Shown here one piece after another: positions 25,435 to 33,429 of a stretch of DNA of 64,000 nucleotides. Positions within the stretch are counted from its first letter, which is position 1, and every line of letters begins with the position of its first letter. The DNA lies in assembly GCA_017513195.1 (NCBI GenBank), contig JAFXGM010000013.1, forward strand, positions 124,006 through 188,005. The letters run 5' to 3'. The stretch is from Clostridia bacterium. Its GTDB lineage: Bacteria > Bacillota > Clostridia > Oscillospirales > Acutalibacteraceae. The notes under the pieces were generated by a model. That model was not told where the DNA came from. It did not search any database and worked only from the letters and a program-made list of their open reading frames with translations. Made by a program: the position numbers and the translations under genes.

Positions 25435-26271
25435 TTAATTAAATGCAGCAAGCGCTGCTGTAAGTTCTTCCATAGCTACGGCATAAAGCTCGTCATTAGG
25501 AGCAGCACCATGCCAGTTAACCGCGTTTTCCATATAAGATACGCCCTTACCCTTTATGGTATTAGCAATAATTGCTACGGGCTTATCTACGGTTTTAGCT
25601 TCTTGGAGAGCCGCTTCGATAGCGTCGTAATCGTGACCGTCAATGGTAATTACGTGCCAGCCAAATGCCTCAAACTTTTTATCTACAGGCTTTGCACTAT
25701 TTACTTCGTCAATAGTACCGTCAATCTGTAAATTGTTAAGGTCAATAAATGCGGTAAGATTTGAAAGTTTTTTATTAGCGGCAAACATTGCAGCCTCCCA
25801 AACCTGACCTTCCTCTATTTCGCCATCGCCAAGAATTGTATAAACGTTATAGTTATCACCGAAATGCTTGCTTGAAAGTGCCATACCAACTGCGGTTGAA
25901 ATGCCCTGACCGAGAGAGCCGGTTGACATATCTACACCGGGGATGTTTTTCATATCGGGATGTCCCTGCAAACGAGAACCTATTTGACGAAGTGTAATAA
26001 GCTCGTCAACCGGGAAAAATCCACGAAGTGCAAGTGTAGCGTAAAGAGCAGGCGCAGCATGCCCTTTAGAAAGAACAAATCTGTCGCGCTTCGCGTCCTT
26101 GGGATTCTCGGGGTCTATGTTCATCTCTTTAAAATAGAGATATGTAAGTATCTCTGCTATCGAGAGCGAACCGCCCGGGTGACCCGCCTTTGCCGCATGT
26201 ACACCTTCAATAATACCAATACGTACCTTGCAAGCAATTTCCTCTAACTGTTTTTTAAACGTTGCTTCCAT
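25435..26271 (-). CDS. tktA: Transketolase, N-terminal subunit
   Basis: 278 residues covering the thiamine-diphosphate-binding domain: HAAKAGHPGGSLSIAEILTYLYF at the start, SKGHAAPALYATLALRGFF, and the diphosphate/Mg motif GDGEIEEGQVWEAAMFA ending in LNNLQIDG (GDG-x-N type). It partners the next gene. Its start overlaps the end of the HAD phosphatase gene by 17 bp, so it belongs to the same transcript. Confidence 0.95.
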   Translation of the reverse strand: MEATFKKQLEEIACKVRIGIIEGVHAAKAGHPGGSLSIAEILTYLYFKEMNIDPENPKDAKRDRFVLSKGHAAPALYATLALRGFFPVDELITLRQIGSRLQGHPDMKNIPGVDMSTGSLGQGISTAVGMALSSKHFGDNYNVYTILGDGEIEEGQVWEAAMFAANKKLSNLTAFIDLNNLQIDGTIDEVNSAKPVDKKFEAFGWHVITIDGHDYDAIEAALQEAKTVDKPVAIIANTIKGKGVSYMENAVNWHGAAPNDELYAVAMEELTAALAAFN

Positions 26272-27103
26272 TGTTCAGTTTCCTTTCGGTAAGATAATCT
26301 ATAAAATCGGCAACAGCGCCGTTTTGTACATTACACACTACCGTAGTAGCCGCAGCCCGAACCTCTTTGGGTGAGTCTATAAGTGCTGCGCCTATGTCGG
26401 CAGTTTTTATCATTTCAAGATCGTTGTAATAATCGCCTATTGCATAACAACAACCATCTTTTATATTTAATTTTTCACAAAGTATCTTAAGCGTTGCCGC
26501 CTTTGAAACACCACGCGGCACGTGCTCATAATAATAACGTCTTCTGCCGTCAATCACAGCCGAAGTATCAACAAACTGCGAGTCATGCTCAAAGCGTGAT
26601 ATAATCTCCTTTGCAACTATAAGCTCGTCATCATTTGCCGAGAGATAAATTACTTTGTTCCAATTATACTGTAAAGCCTCATCGTAATTAAGTAAAACTG
26701 TATCAAGATCCTCGTAAACCGCGTGATCAATAGATTCCTGATTTTGATTTAAAACAATAACCTTTTTACCACAATGCGCCTCAATACCAATTGTTTTACA
26801 TCCGTCAATAACTGCTTTTACAATGCGTTTGTCACTATCGGGTATAAAAAGCTCATAAATCGGCTTATCGTTTTTAATGTCATATATCATACTGCCATTG
26901 GCAACAATAGACGGCGAAATACAATCTATACGCTTTGTAACCGAAGAAATAGCGCCTGCCGTTCTGCCCGTAGCCAAACAAAAGGCTCCACCCTCGCCTA
27001 CAAAATATTTGATTTTATCAATATTTACCTGTGGCATATAATCGTTAAGCAGTAATGTTCCGTCTATATCACAAGCAAGCAGGCAACCATCGAAAATTCC
27101 CAT
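26255..27103 (-). CDS. Cof-type HAD family sugar-phosphatase-like hydrolase
   Basis: 282 residues. HAD motif I is at the N-terminus (ACDIDGTLL, with nucleophile Asp and acid/base Asp), motif II in NGS near residue 70, a type IIB cap in the middle, and motif III/IV in GVSKAATLKILCEKL and YAIGDYYNDLEMI. Such enzymes remove phosphate from sugar phosphates, nucleotides or FMN; the substrate cannot be told from sequence. It lies 1 nt after the pseudouridine synthase gene and overlaps the transketolase N-subunit gene. Confidence 0.9.
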   Translation of the reverse strand: MGIFDGCLLACDIDGTLLLNDYMPQVNIDKIKYFVGEGGAFCLATGRTAGAISSVTKRIDCISPSIVANGSMIYDIKNDKPIYELFIPDSDKRIVKAVIDGCKTIGIEAHCGKKVIVLNQNQESIDHAVYEDLDTVLLNYDEALQYNWNKVIYLSANDDELIVAKEIISRFEHDSQFVDTSAVIDGRRRYYYEHVPRGVSKAATLKILCEKLNIKDGCCYAIGDYYNDLEMIKTADIGAALIDSPKEVRAAATTVVCNVQNGAVADFIDYLTERKLNNGSNV

Positions 27104-27104
27104 T

Positions 27105-28019
27105 TTACTTTGTTTTTCCTCTGCATTCGTTTAAGAATTTTGTAAAATACTGCGGCAGTTCGCTAGAAAATTCCATATACTCGTGAGTTTTTGGATGAAT
27201 AAACCCTATTTTTCTAGCGTGCAAGCACTGACCGCCAAGCTTGGTAATTACCTTACTAGGTCCATATACGTCATCGCCTGCAACCGGGTGGCCAAGCGAC
27301 GCCATATGCACCCTTATTTGATGGGTGCGGCCCGTTTCAAGACGTAATCTTACGTGTGTAAAATCTCCAAAGCGTTCCAGCACGGTATAGTGTGTTACAG
27401 CTTCTTTTCCGCCTTCAACTATCGCCATTTGCTTACGCTTTACGGGATGACGTGCTATAGGCGCATTTACTGTACCATTATCATTTTTTAGATTACCATA
27501 TACAACCGCTTCGTATTCACGAGTAAGCGAATGCTCTTTTATTTGTTCCGCTAAATACAAATGCGCATTATCATTTTTTGCAACCAGCAGCAGTCCACTT
27601 GTATTTTTGTCAATTCGGTGCAATATGCCCGGTCGCATAACGCCATTTATTCCCGAAAGGCTGTCACCGCAGTGATAAAGTATAGCGTTAACCAGCGTTC
27701 CGCTATAATTACCTGCAGCGGGATGCACCACCATATCCTTCGGCTTGTTAACCACCAAAAGATGCTCGTCCTCATAAACTATATCAATCGGTATGTTTTC
27801 CGGCTCTGCCGTATATTCTTGTGGGTTGGGAATGGTTACTTGTACCGCATCGCCCATCTTAAGCTTTGTGTTTTTGGCGGCTTTTTTACCGTTTACCAAG
27901 ACGTTTCCTTCCCCAATAAGTGTAGCGGCATAGGAACGAGTTATGTCAACTTTTTCCGCTAAAAACACATCAAGACGGCGGCCACAGCCGTCGTCAATAA
28001 TGTAGTTATATATCTCCAT
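27105..28019 (-). CDS. rluD: RluD/RluA-family 23S rRNA pseudouridine synthase
   Basis: 304 residues. An N-terminal S4 RNA-binding domain (RRLDVFLAEKVDITRSYAATLIGEGNVLVNGKKAAKNT) precedes the synthase domain with the catalytic motif HRIDKNTSGLLLVAKND near residue 135 and the conserved RLETGRTHQIRVHMASLGHPVAGD. It isomerises specific uridines in 23S rRNA. Its start overlaps the end of lspA by 14 bp, a widely conserved pairing in Firmicutes. Confidence 0.95.
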   Translation of the reverse strand: MEIYNYIIDDGCGRRLDVFLAEKVDITRSYAATLIGEGNVLVNGKKAAKNTKLKMGDAVQVTIPNPQEYTAEPENIPIDIVYEDEHLLVVNKPKDMVVHPAAGNYSGTLVNAILYHCGDSLSGINGVMRPGILHRIDKNTSGLLLVAKNDNAHLYLAEQIKEHSLTREYEAVVYGNLKNDNGTVNAPIARHPVKRKQMAIVEGGKEAVTHYTVLERFGDFTHVRLRLETGRTHQIRVHMASLGHPVAGDDVYGPSKVITKLGGQCLHARKIGFIHPKTHEYMEFSSELPQYFTKFLNECRGKTK

Positions 28020-28530
28020 TGTTATCTTCTTGTGGTTCTACCACGACATTAGCACGTGATTTTTTTCTTTGCTCGTCTATTATACTTTTCACCAAAGAAA
28101 GCATAATAAGACCTGCACCAATTACTATTGCACAGTCGGCAATATTAAATACAGGGAAATCGATAAATGCAAACTCTAAAAAGTCCACAACAAAACCGCT
28201 ATTAAACACACGGTCAATCATATTGCCGATACCACCTGCTAATATAAATGCCGCTGCCCAAAACATAACCTTATCTTTTAGGCCCCATTTAAGCAGTAAC
28301 GCAATTCCGGCGAGCATAACAACAATGGTAATTGAAAGTAACAACCACGTATGACCGCCAAGCATACCCCATGCGGCACCGTCATTATGAATGTACGTTA
28401 TGTTTATTAGTCCTGGTAAAAAGTCATAAGACTGGCCCTCTATTAAATTTTTTGAAACAAAATATTTTGAAAATTGATCTGCTGCTAGAAAAAATATAGC
28501 TGTAATCGATGCCAAAATATACGATAACAA
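28006..28530 (-). CDS. lspA: Lipoprotein signal peptidase (signal peptidase II)
   Basis: 174 residues with four hydrophobic segments. It cleaves the signal peptides of prolipoproteins in the membrane. Conserved family motifs: DQFSKYFV near residue 20, IHNDGAAWGML near residue 55, and the catalytic Asp pair in GGIGNMIDRVFNSGFVVDF and FNIADCAIVIG. The charged C-terminal tail of about 25 residues is longer than in E. coli. At least one lipoprotein substrate, the polysaccharide deacetylase, is encoded in this window. Confidence 0.95.
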   Translation of the reverse strand: MLSYILASITAIFFLAADQFSKYFVSKNLIEGQSYDFLPGLINITYIHNDGAAWGMLGGHTWLLLSITIVVMLAGIALLLKWGLKDKVMFWAAAFILAGGIGNMIDRVFNSGFVVDFLEFAFIDFPVFNIADCAIVIGAGLIMLSLVKSIIDEQRKKSRANVVVEPQEDNNGDI

Positions 28531-28547
28531 AAAATGTCACTCCCAAA

Positions 28548-29369
28548 TTAAATATCTTCTTCCGTATCAGATGGTTCATCATCAAGATCAAACTCATCCG
28601 CATTTATAACAAAACCTGTGCCAGCAGTGTACGCTTCAACCAACTTTTCAGCAGGCTCTTCGGTTTCTTGTTCTGTTTGTGGTTCTTCAACCATTTCTTC
28701 TGTCTCTTCAATAGCCACAGGATTTTCAACATATTCTTTGACAGTAGGAATATTATCAAATGAACTTGCTACAACTGCGGCAATTTCCTCCGGATCATTG
28801 GGAACAGTATCAGGAAGAGATGCCAAAAGTTCAAGATGCTCTTTATATTTTGCGGTTACCTCAGCCTTAAACGCCGCAATTTCAACCTTCATCTTGTTAA
28901 AGAGTAGCTGCTGACGCTCTACGCAATCTTGAGTAGCGGTTTCGACTGCTGCCTGTTTTTTCTCGGCATTTTCAATGATTTTTTCAATATCGCTTTGAAG
29001 TGCATCCTTACGCTCACCAGCTTTTTTATCAAATGCATCGGTAAGTTCTTTTTCTTGCTCGGTAATTTTTTCGATACTTGCTTGAGCATTGGAAATAATT
29101 TCTGCGCTCTTAGTTTTTGCCTCTTCAACAATTTGGTCGGCAAATTTTTGTGCACTTATAAGTACGTTTTGTATATTACCCTGAGCATTTTTAGCGTCTT
29201 CAAGCTCGACTTTAAGCTCACTGATTTTGTTGTTCATCTCGTGAAGAGTACGTTCAAACTGTTCATAATCGGCTTCAACTTTATCAAGAAGGACATCTAC
29301 CTCCTCCTTTTTGTAGCCACCCATTGCGGTTGAAAAACGCACGTTTCTTATTTCGTTTGCACTTAACAT
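28548..29369 (-). CDS. divIVA: DivIVA-family protein
   Basis: 273 residues. The N-terminal MLSANEIRNVRFSTAMGGYKKEEVDVLLDKVEADYE is the DivIVA membrane-curvature-binding module, followed by long coiled-coil stretches rich in Glu, Lys and Ala (about residues 35-180) and an acidic C-terminal tail (EETEEMVEEPQTEQETEEPAE). DivIVA marks poles and septa and recruits division or wall-growth proteins. It lies in a sepF-ylmH-divIVA group typical of Gram-positive division clusters. Confidence 0.93.
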   Translation of the reverse strand: MLSANEIRNVRFSTAMGGYKKEEVDVLLDKVEADYEQFERTLHEMNNKISELKVELEDAKNAQGNIQNVLISAQKFADQIVEEAKTKSAEIISNAQASIEKITEQEKELTDAFDKKAGERKDALQSDIEKIIENAEKKQAAVETATQDCVERQQLLFNKMKVEIAAFKAEVTAKYKEHLELLASLPDTVPNDPEEIAAVVASSFDNIPTVKEYVENPVAIEETEEMVEEPQTEQETEEPAEKLVEAYTAGTGFVINADEFDLDDEPSDTEEDI

Positions 29370-29381
29370 AGTATATTCTCC

Positions 29382-30113
29382 CTATATGTATTTATTATAC
29401 TTTAAAATAATTCTACCCTTTTTAGACATTTCGTTACAAGATAAAATCTCAAACTTTCCCTTTTGCCTGATTGTGATTTTATCATATGCTCTAACACTTA
29501 ATGTAGGTTTGGTAATACAAACCGAATTAACCATAACAAGACCGTCGGTAATCTTTTCGCTTGCCTGCGTTCTTGACATATTACAAATAGCCGCTACAAC
29601 ACAGTCTAGTCGAACCGATGCCACGGTTTCACTACATTCTAGTTTTTTACCCATTTGTGGTAATGGAGTATCGTAACCTTCACTAAGTGTAACACCAACG
29701 TTACCAACCTTTTCAATTTGAGTTAAAACAAATTTAGAAATATCAGAAGTTACAAAAACTACCGCTCTGCCGTCTTCAATAAGTATATCCCCAACCGTCT
29801 CTCGCGTGATGCCAAGTGCCATTAGGGCACCCAAAAAATCTCGATGCGAAAGCTTATCGCAAGTGCGGTATGTAAACGTTATAGCAGTTATTGGAAAAAT
29901 AGGATCGTCACACCAATCAGGCAGCACACCAAGCATTACTCGCTCGGCGCCTTCGTAACCGCCAAAAACGGTATGTTTTTCGTTTATACTAAATCGCTTT
30001 ACAGCTATCGCTGTTTCCTCCGCAGTTAAAAAACCAATAAACTTTGGCGAGTTTGACTTTTCACTGATTTGTTTTAAATCATCAATTCTTGCTGGCAAAA
30101 GTTTAATATCCAT
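29382..30113 (-). CDS. ylmH: YlmH family S4-domain RNA-binding protein
   Basis: 243 residues. The C-terminal S4 domain (ASVRLDCVVAAICNMSRTQASEKITDGLVMVNSVCITKP) follows an YlmH-specific N-terminal region (FIGFLTAEETAIAV, VFGGYEGAERVMLGVLPDW). YlmH in Bacillus has been linked to ribosome-associated quality control and to the division gene cluster. The start overlaps the sepF stop by one base, so the two are probably coupled. Confidence 0.92.
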   Translation of the reverse strand: MDIKLLPARIDDLKQISEKSNSPKFIGFLTAEETAIAVKRFSINEKHTVFGGYEGAERVMLGVLPDWCDDPIFPITAITFTYRTCDKLSHRDFLGALMALGITRETVGDILIEDGRAVVFVTSDISKFVLTQIEKVGNVGVTLSEGYDTPLPQMGKKLECSETVASVRLDCVVAAICNMSRTQASEKITDGLVMVNSVCITKPTLSVRAYDKITIRQKGKFEILSCNEMSKKGRIILKYNKYI

Positions 30114-30580
30114 TAAAAGTAAATTTTGCCGTCCTCAAATTCCTCTGGCAAAAGCTCACCCATAACGTCAACACCGCGTGCTACGATGATAAAGGTGTTT
30201 TTTGCAACCTTTCTCATATTACCGCCGTTAGCGTAAGCCACACCGCTTAAAAAGTCTACTATTCTGCGACTGGTTTCACGCTGACTTTCTTCAAGATTTA
30301 GTACTACTGTTTTACCTTCGTTAAGATGATCTGCAATAGTTGTTACCTCATCAAAACGGTCAGGCTTTACAAGAACTACCTGTAGGCTACCGTTGTTTTG
30401 TGAATAGTTTATTGATTTTGATTTTATAAGCTTTGCCGGTGCTTCCTTTTTAACACTATAAGCAGGTTCTTCTGATACCTTCTCACGTACCGGACGCTCG
30501 TTCTCCTCTGCTAATTCATCCTCGTAATCATCTTCATCAGAGATTACCATAATGTTTTTGATTCTGTCCCAAAGACTCAT
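30113..30580 (-). CDS. sepF: Cell division protein SepF
   Basis: 155 residues. An N-terminal amphipathic membrane-binding helix (MSLWDRIKNIMVI) is followed by an acidic linker and the SepF core (QVVLVKPDRFDEVTTIADHLNEGKTVVLNLEESQRETSRRIVDFLSGVAYANGGNMRKVAKNTFIIVARGVDV). SepF forms rings that anchor FtsZ to the membrane at the septum. Confidence 0.95.
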   Translation of the reverse strand: MSLWDRIKNIMVISDEDDYEDELAEENERPVREKVSEEPAYSVKKEAPAKLIKSKSINYSQNNGSLQVVLVKPDRFDEVTTIADHLNEGKTVVLNLEESQRETSRRIVDFLSGVAYANGGNMRKVAKNTFIIVARGVDVMGELLPEEFEDGKIYF

Positions 30581-30603
30581 AAATACACTTCCCTCTCATT
30601 AAT

Positions 30604-31317
30604 TTATATATTATAATTTCGTCTACCAAAAAGTGCCGTTCCAAGACGTACCATAGTGGCACCTTCTTCGATTGCAACCTGATAATCATCAGACATACCC
30701 ATAGACAAAATATCCATACTACTATTATCTATTTTTTTACTGCCAATGTCAATAAACAGTTTCTTCATTTTTGCAAAATAAGGTCGATTTTCGTCGGAAG
30801 TTGCGCATATTGGCGGTATCGCCATTAGTCCCTTGATTTTTATACCGCCCAGTTTTGCTATTTTTTCGACAGCCGCAACGGCTTCATCATATTCGAATCC
30901 CGATTTACTTTGCTCATCACCGATATTTATTTCCAGCAAAATATTAACTATAATATTGCGTTTTACCGCTTGGCGCGATATTTCCTCTGCCAAACGATAA
31001 GAATCAACCGAATGTATAAGCGATACCTTATCAATTATATCTTTTACCTTATTGGTTTGCAAATGTCCAATAAAATGCATATTTACAGGATTATATTGCT
31101 CGTACTTTGACAAAAACTCTTGAACACGATTTTCACCAATAAAACTAACACCTGCTTCTATTGCATGGTTAATAACCTCAACATCCACCGTTTTAGTTGC
31201 GGCAAGTAGCGTTATATCCTCATATTTTCTGCCGGACTTTTCTGCGGCACGCGCAATGTTTTGAGTTATTTCTTTATAATTATCATTAAATATATCAATC
31301 GACAATTTTTCCATCAT
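30604..31317 (-). CDS. yggS: YggS family PLP homeostasis protein
   Basis: 237 residues from the ATG that follows AAAGGAAAGAATCTCT; a second ATG immediately follows it. In-frame codons further upstream would lie deep inside the preceding gene. The PLP-binding Lys is in LLAATKTVDVE near residue 35, and FIGHLQTNKVK and the C-terminal SMGMSDDYQVAIEEGATMVRLGTALFG are family hallmarks. It is a single-domain PLP carrier that keeps vitamin B6 pools in balance. It overlaps the end of the HlyD-like gene and precedes sepF, as in many Firmicutes. Confidence 0.93.
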   Translation of the reverse strand: MMEKLSIDIFNDNYKEITQNIARAAEKSGRKYEDITLLAATKTVDVEVINHAIEAGVSFIGENRVQEFLSKYEQYNPVNMHFIGHLQTNKVKDIIDKVSLIHSVDSYRLAEEISRQAVKRNIIVNILLEINIGDEQSKSGFEYDEAVAAVEKIAKLGGIKIKGLMAIPPICATSDENRPYFAKMKKLFIDIGSKKIDNSSMDILSMGMSDDYQVAIEEGATMVRLGTALFGRRNYNI

Positions 31318-32500
31318 AGAGATTCTTTCCTTTAACCACAACGTCGTCATATAAACGCAACACCGACTCATTGCTTACCTGCTGTTCGCATATTATATAT
31401 TCGTCGGTACGATAAATAACGTTTACCGTAACAAATTTGACTGTCATACCCGAACGAACAAACACGCCTGCCTTGCCATTTTGGAAACGCAAAGCCTTTG
31501 CAGGAAGCTTTAGCCCTGAATGAGTGCTGTTTACAATGGTCATGCTACCGTGTCTAATAGAAGCAAGCTCGCTGTTCATTTGCTCGCAAGAGAAAACAAT
31601 AACTGCGGCATTCTTTTCTTTGGACGTGTTTATCTTTTCAACCTTAACTTCGATTTGGGGTGTGGTTTTAAGAGTAGTTTCAAGCGTAAGCTTATCACCC
31701 GCTTTGTATTTAAGTGAATCACTTATATCAACCTTTGCCGCAATATACCACGTATAACCTGAAACTATTTTTCCAATAGCGTTTTTGGGGGTATTTTCTG
31801 CTTTTAGCGAATCAATAAATTCGGGTGTAAGAGAGTCGATATTTTCGCAAGAAAGCACCTTCTCATATCCATCAACGGTTGATACAAAATAGCCGGACTC
31901 ATCGGTTCTAACGCTTCCAATAGGTTGTGGCAAAGAAGCATTAAGCGAATCAAGCTCGTTCTTAAGTTCATTTATTCGTGCAGAAAAATCGGTTTGCTCG
32001 CCCGTTATCATTTGTCTACGACTAATGTTTGTTAGCAGTTCAGCCGAGTCAGCGTCTACCGATGAATAATCGCCTGATGCTATTGTGCGAAGCAGTACGT
32101 TAAGCGAATTATTGACCTTGTTGTTAATAAGCTTAATGTCAGCCGCTTCAACATCATTGTAGCTTTGTATTTCTTCTATATCGCTGATTCGTTCTTCAAG
32201 CTGTTCGATGCGATTGACCGTAACCGAGGCATTAGCATCAGAATATATGTTTGCAATAATTCCATTTTTTGCAGCTCGCTCACCATCAGTAACCGTGAAA
32301 TGTAATACACCGCTTGTATCGGCAGTGATAACACTTTCCTCGCGAATTATGGTGGCATTTATTGGGAAACCCTCAACAGCTGTATAAAACTCTGCGCTAA
32401 CCGTAGTAATCGGTTTATAGGTAGAAGAATATATTTGATGTATGATAAAAACTAACGCTATAATACAAAGTATTGTTTTTAGCACTTTATTATCACGCAT
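31295..32500 (-). CDS. HlyD-like membrane-anchored adaptor protein
   Basis: 401 residues. One N-terminal membrane segment (TILCIIALVFIIHQIYSS) is followed by a short barrel-sandwich strand pattern (INATIIREESVITADTSGVLHFTV), a helical hairpin region (about residues 90-190), and a beta-rich C-terminal part (SGYTWYIAAKVD, GDKLTLETTL, LPAKALRFQNGKAGVFVRSG). This layout resembles HlyD/membrane-fusion adaptors, but no transporter gene is adjacent. It lies between miaA and yggS-sepF, so a link with the cell envelope or division is possible but not shown. Confidence 0.75.
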   Translation of the reverse strand: MRDNKVLKTILCIIALVFIIHQIYSSTYKPITTVSAEFYTAVEGFPINATIIREESVITADTSGVLHFTVTDGERAAKNGIIANIYSDANASVTVNRIEQLEERISDIEEIQSYNDVEAADIKLINNKVNNSLNVLLRTIASGDYSSVDADSAELLTNISRRQMITGEQTDFSARINELKNELDSLNASLPQPIGSVRTDESGYFVSTVDGYEKVLSCENIDSLTPEFIDSLKAENTPKNAIGKIVSGYTWYIAAKVDISDSLKYKAGDKLTLETTLKTTPQIEVKVEKINTSKEKNAAVIVFSCEQMNSELASIRHGSMTIVNSTHSGLKLPAKALRFQNGKAGVFVRSGMTVKFVTVNVIYRTDEYIICEQQVSNESVLRLYDDVVVKGKNLYDGKIVD

Positions 32501-32502
32501 AA

Positions 32503-33429
32503 TTATCCTTCTTTCCTTATAAATTTAATTGCTGTATCCACAGCGCTTTCGGTTTCATCTCTATATATCCAGTTTATACGCTCATCCTTGTTAAACCAAG
32601 TAAGCTGTCGCTTAGCATAACGGCGTGTCGAGCGTTTTAAATTTTCTATTGCTTCCTCTAATGAAATTTGTTCTTTAAAGTAATCAAAAAACTCCTTGTG
32701 ACCTATCGCTTGAACGGCACCACCACCAAGGTTTTTATCATAAGCGGATTTAGCCTCTTTTAGCAAACCATTTTGCAGCATTAAATCAACACGCAAATTT
32801 ATTCGCTCATATAACTTTTCTCGGTCACGATATGTGATACCAATCATACAAGCGTCATATGGCGATTCATTTTTTATAGATTGCTCATCATTAAACGATT
32901 TTGTATTTCCCGTGCTTTCATAAATTTCAAAAGCACGAATAATTCGCTTTTTATCATTTTCGTGTAGCTTTGCCGCAGCATCAGGATCAATTTCACAAAG
33001 TCTGCTTAGCATCTCGGCACCACCGACAAGATCATATTCTTTGGTTATACGCTCACGTAGTTCATAGTCGGTCTCACTTTCAATAAACTCTACGTTGTTG
33101 ACAAGCGAATTTATATAAAGTCCTGTGCCGCCAACAATTATTGGCGTTTTACCACGAGAAGCAATTTCGCCTATCTTTTGGCGTGCCGCTTTTACGTAAT
33201 CGGCAACAGTATAGCTGCTACCATAGGGCAAAAACTCTACAAGGTGATGAGGGATACCCTCGGTTTCACTATCGTCAGGTGCAGCTGAGGCAATATGCAT
33301 ATCGCAGTAAATCTGCATAGAGTCTGCCGATATTACCTCGCCGTCAAAATATTTGGCAAGCTCTATTCCAAGTCCTGTCTTACCCGAAGCGGTAGGACCC
33401 ACCACACAAATTATTTTTTGTTTTTTCAT
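32503..33429 (-). CDS. miaA: tRNA dimethylallyltransferase
   Basis: 308 residues. The P-loop VVGPTASGKTGLGIELAKYFDGEVISADSMQIY at the N-terminus is diagnostic, with GGTGLYINSL near residue 100 and the tRNA-binding region GAVQAIGHKEF and RSTRRYAKRQLTWF. It adds a dimethylallyl group to A37 of tRNAs reading UNN codons; miaB in the same run then methylthiolates it. Its start overlaps the mutL stop (ATGA). Confidence 0.96.
   Translation of the reverse strand: MKKQKIICVVGPTASGKTGLGIELAKYFDGEVISADSMQIYCDMHIASAAPDDSETEGIPHHLVEFLPYGSSYTVADYVKAARQKIGEIASRGKTPIIVGGTGLYINSLVNNVEFIESETDYELRERITKEYDLVGGAEMLSRLCEIDPDAAAKLHENDKKRIIRAFEIYESTGNTKSFNDEQSIKNESPYDACMIGITYRDREKLYERINLRVDLMLQNGLLKEAKSAYDKNLGGGAVQAIGHKEFFDYFKEQISLEEAIENLKRSTRRYAKRQLTWFNKDERINWIYRDETESAVDTAIKFIRKEG

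Noticed and set aside
24471-26271. Transketolase genes as part of the microcompartment operon
   Set aside because: A clear terminator and the dehydratase promoter separate them; the transketolase pair belongs to the preceding housekeeping run.
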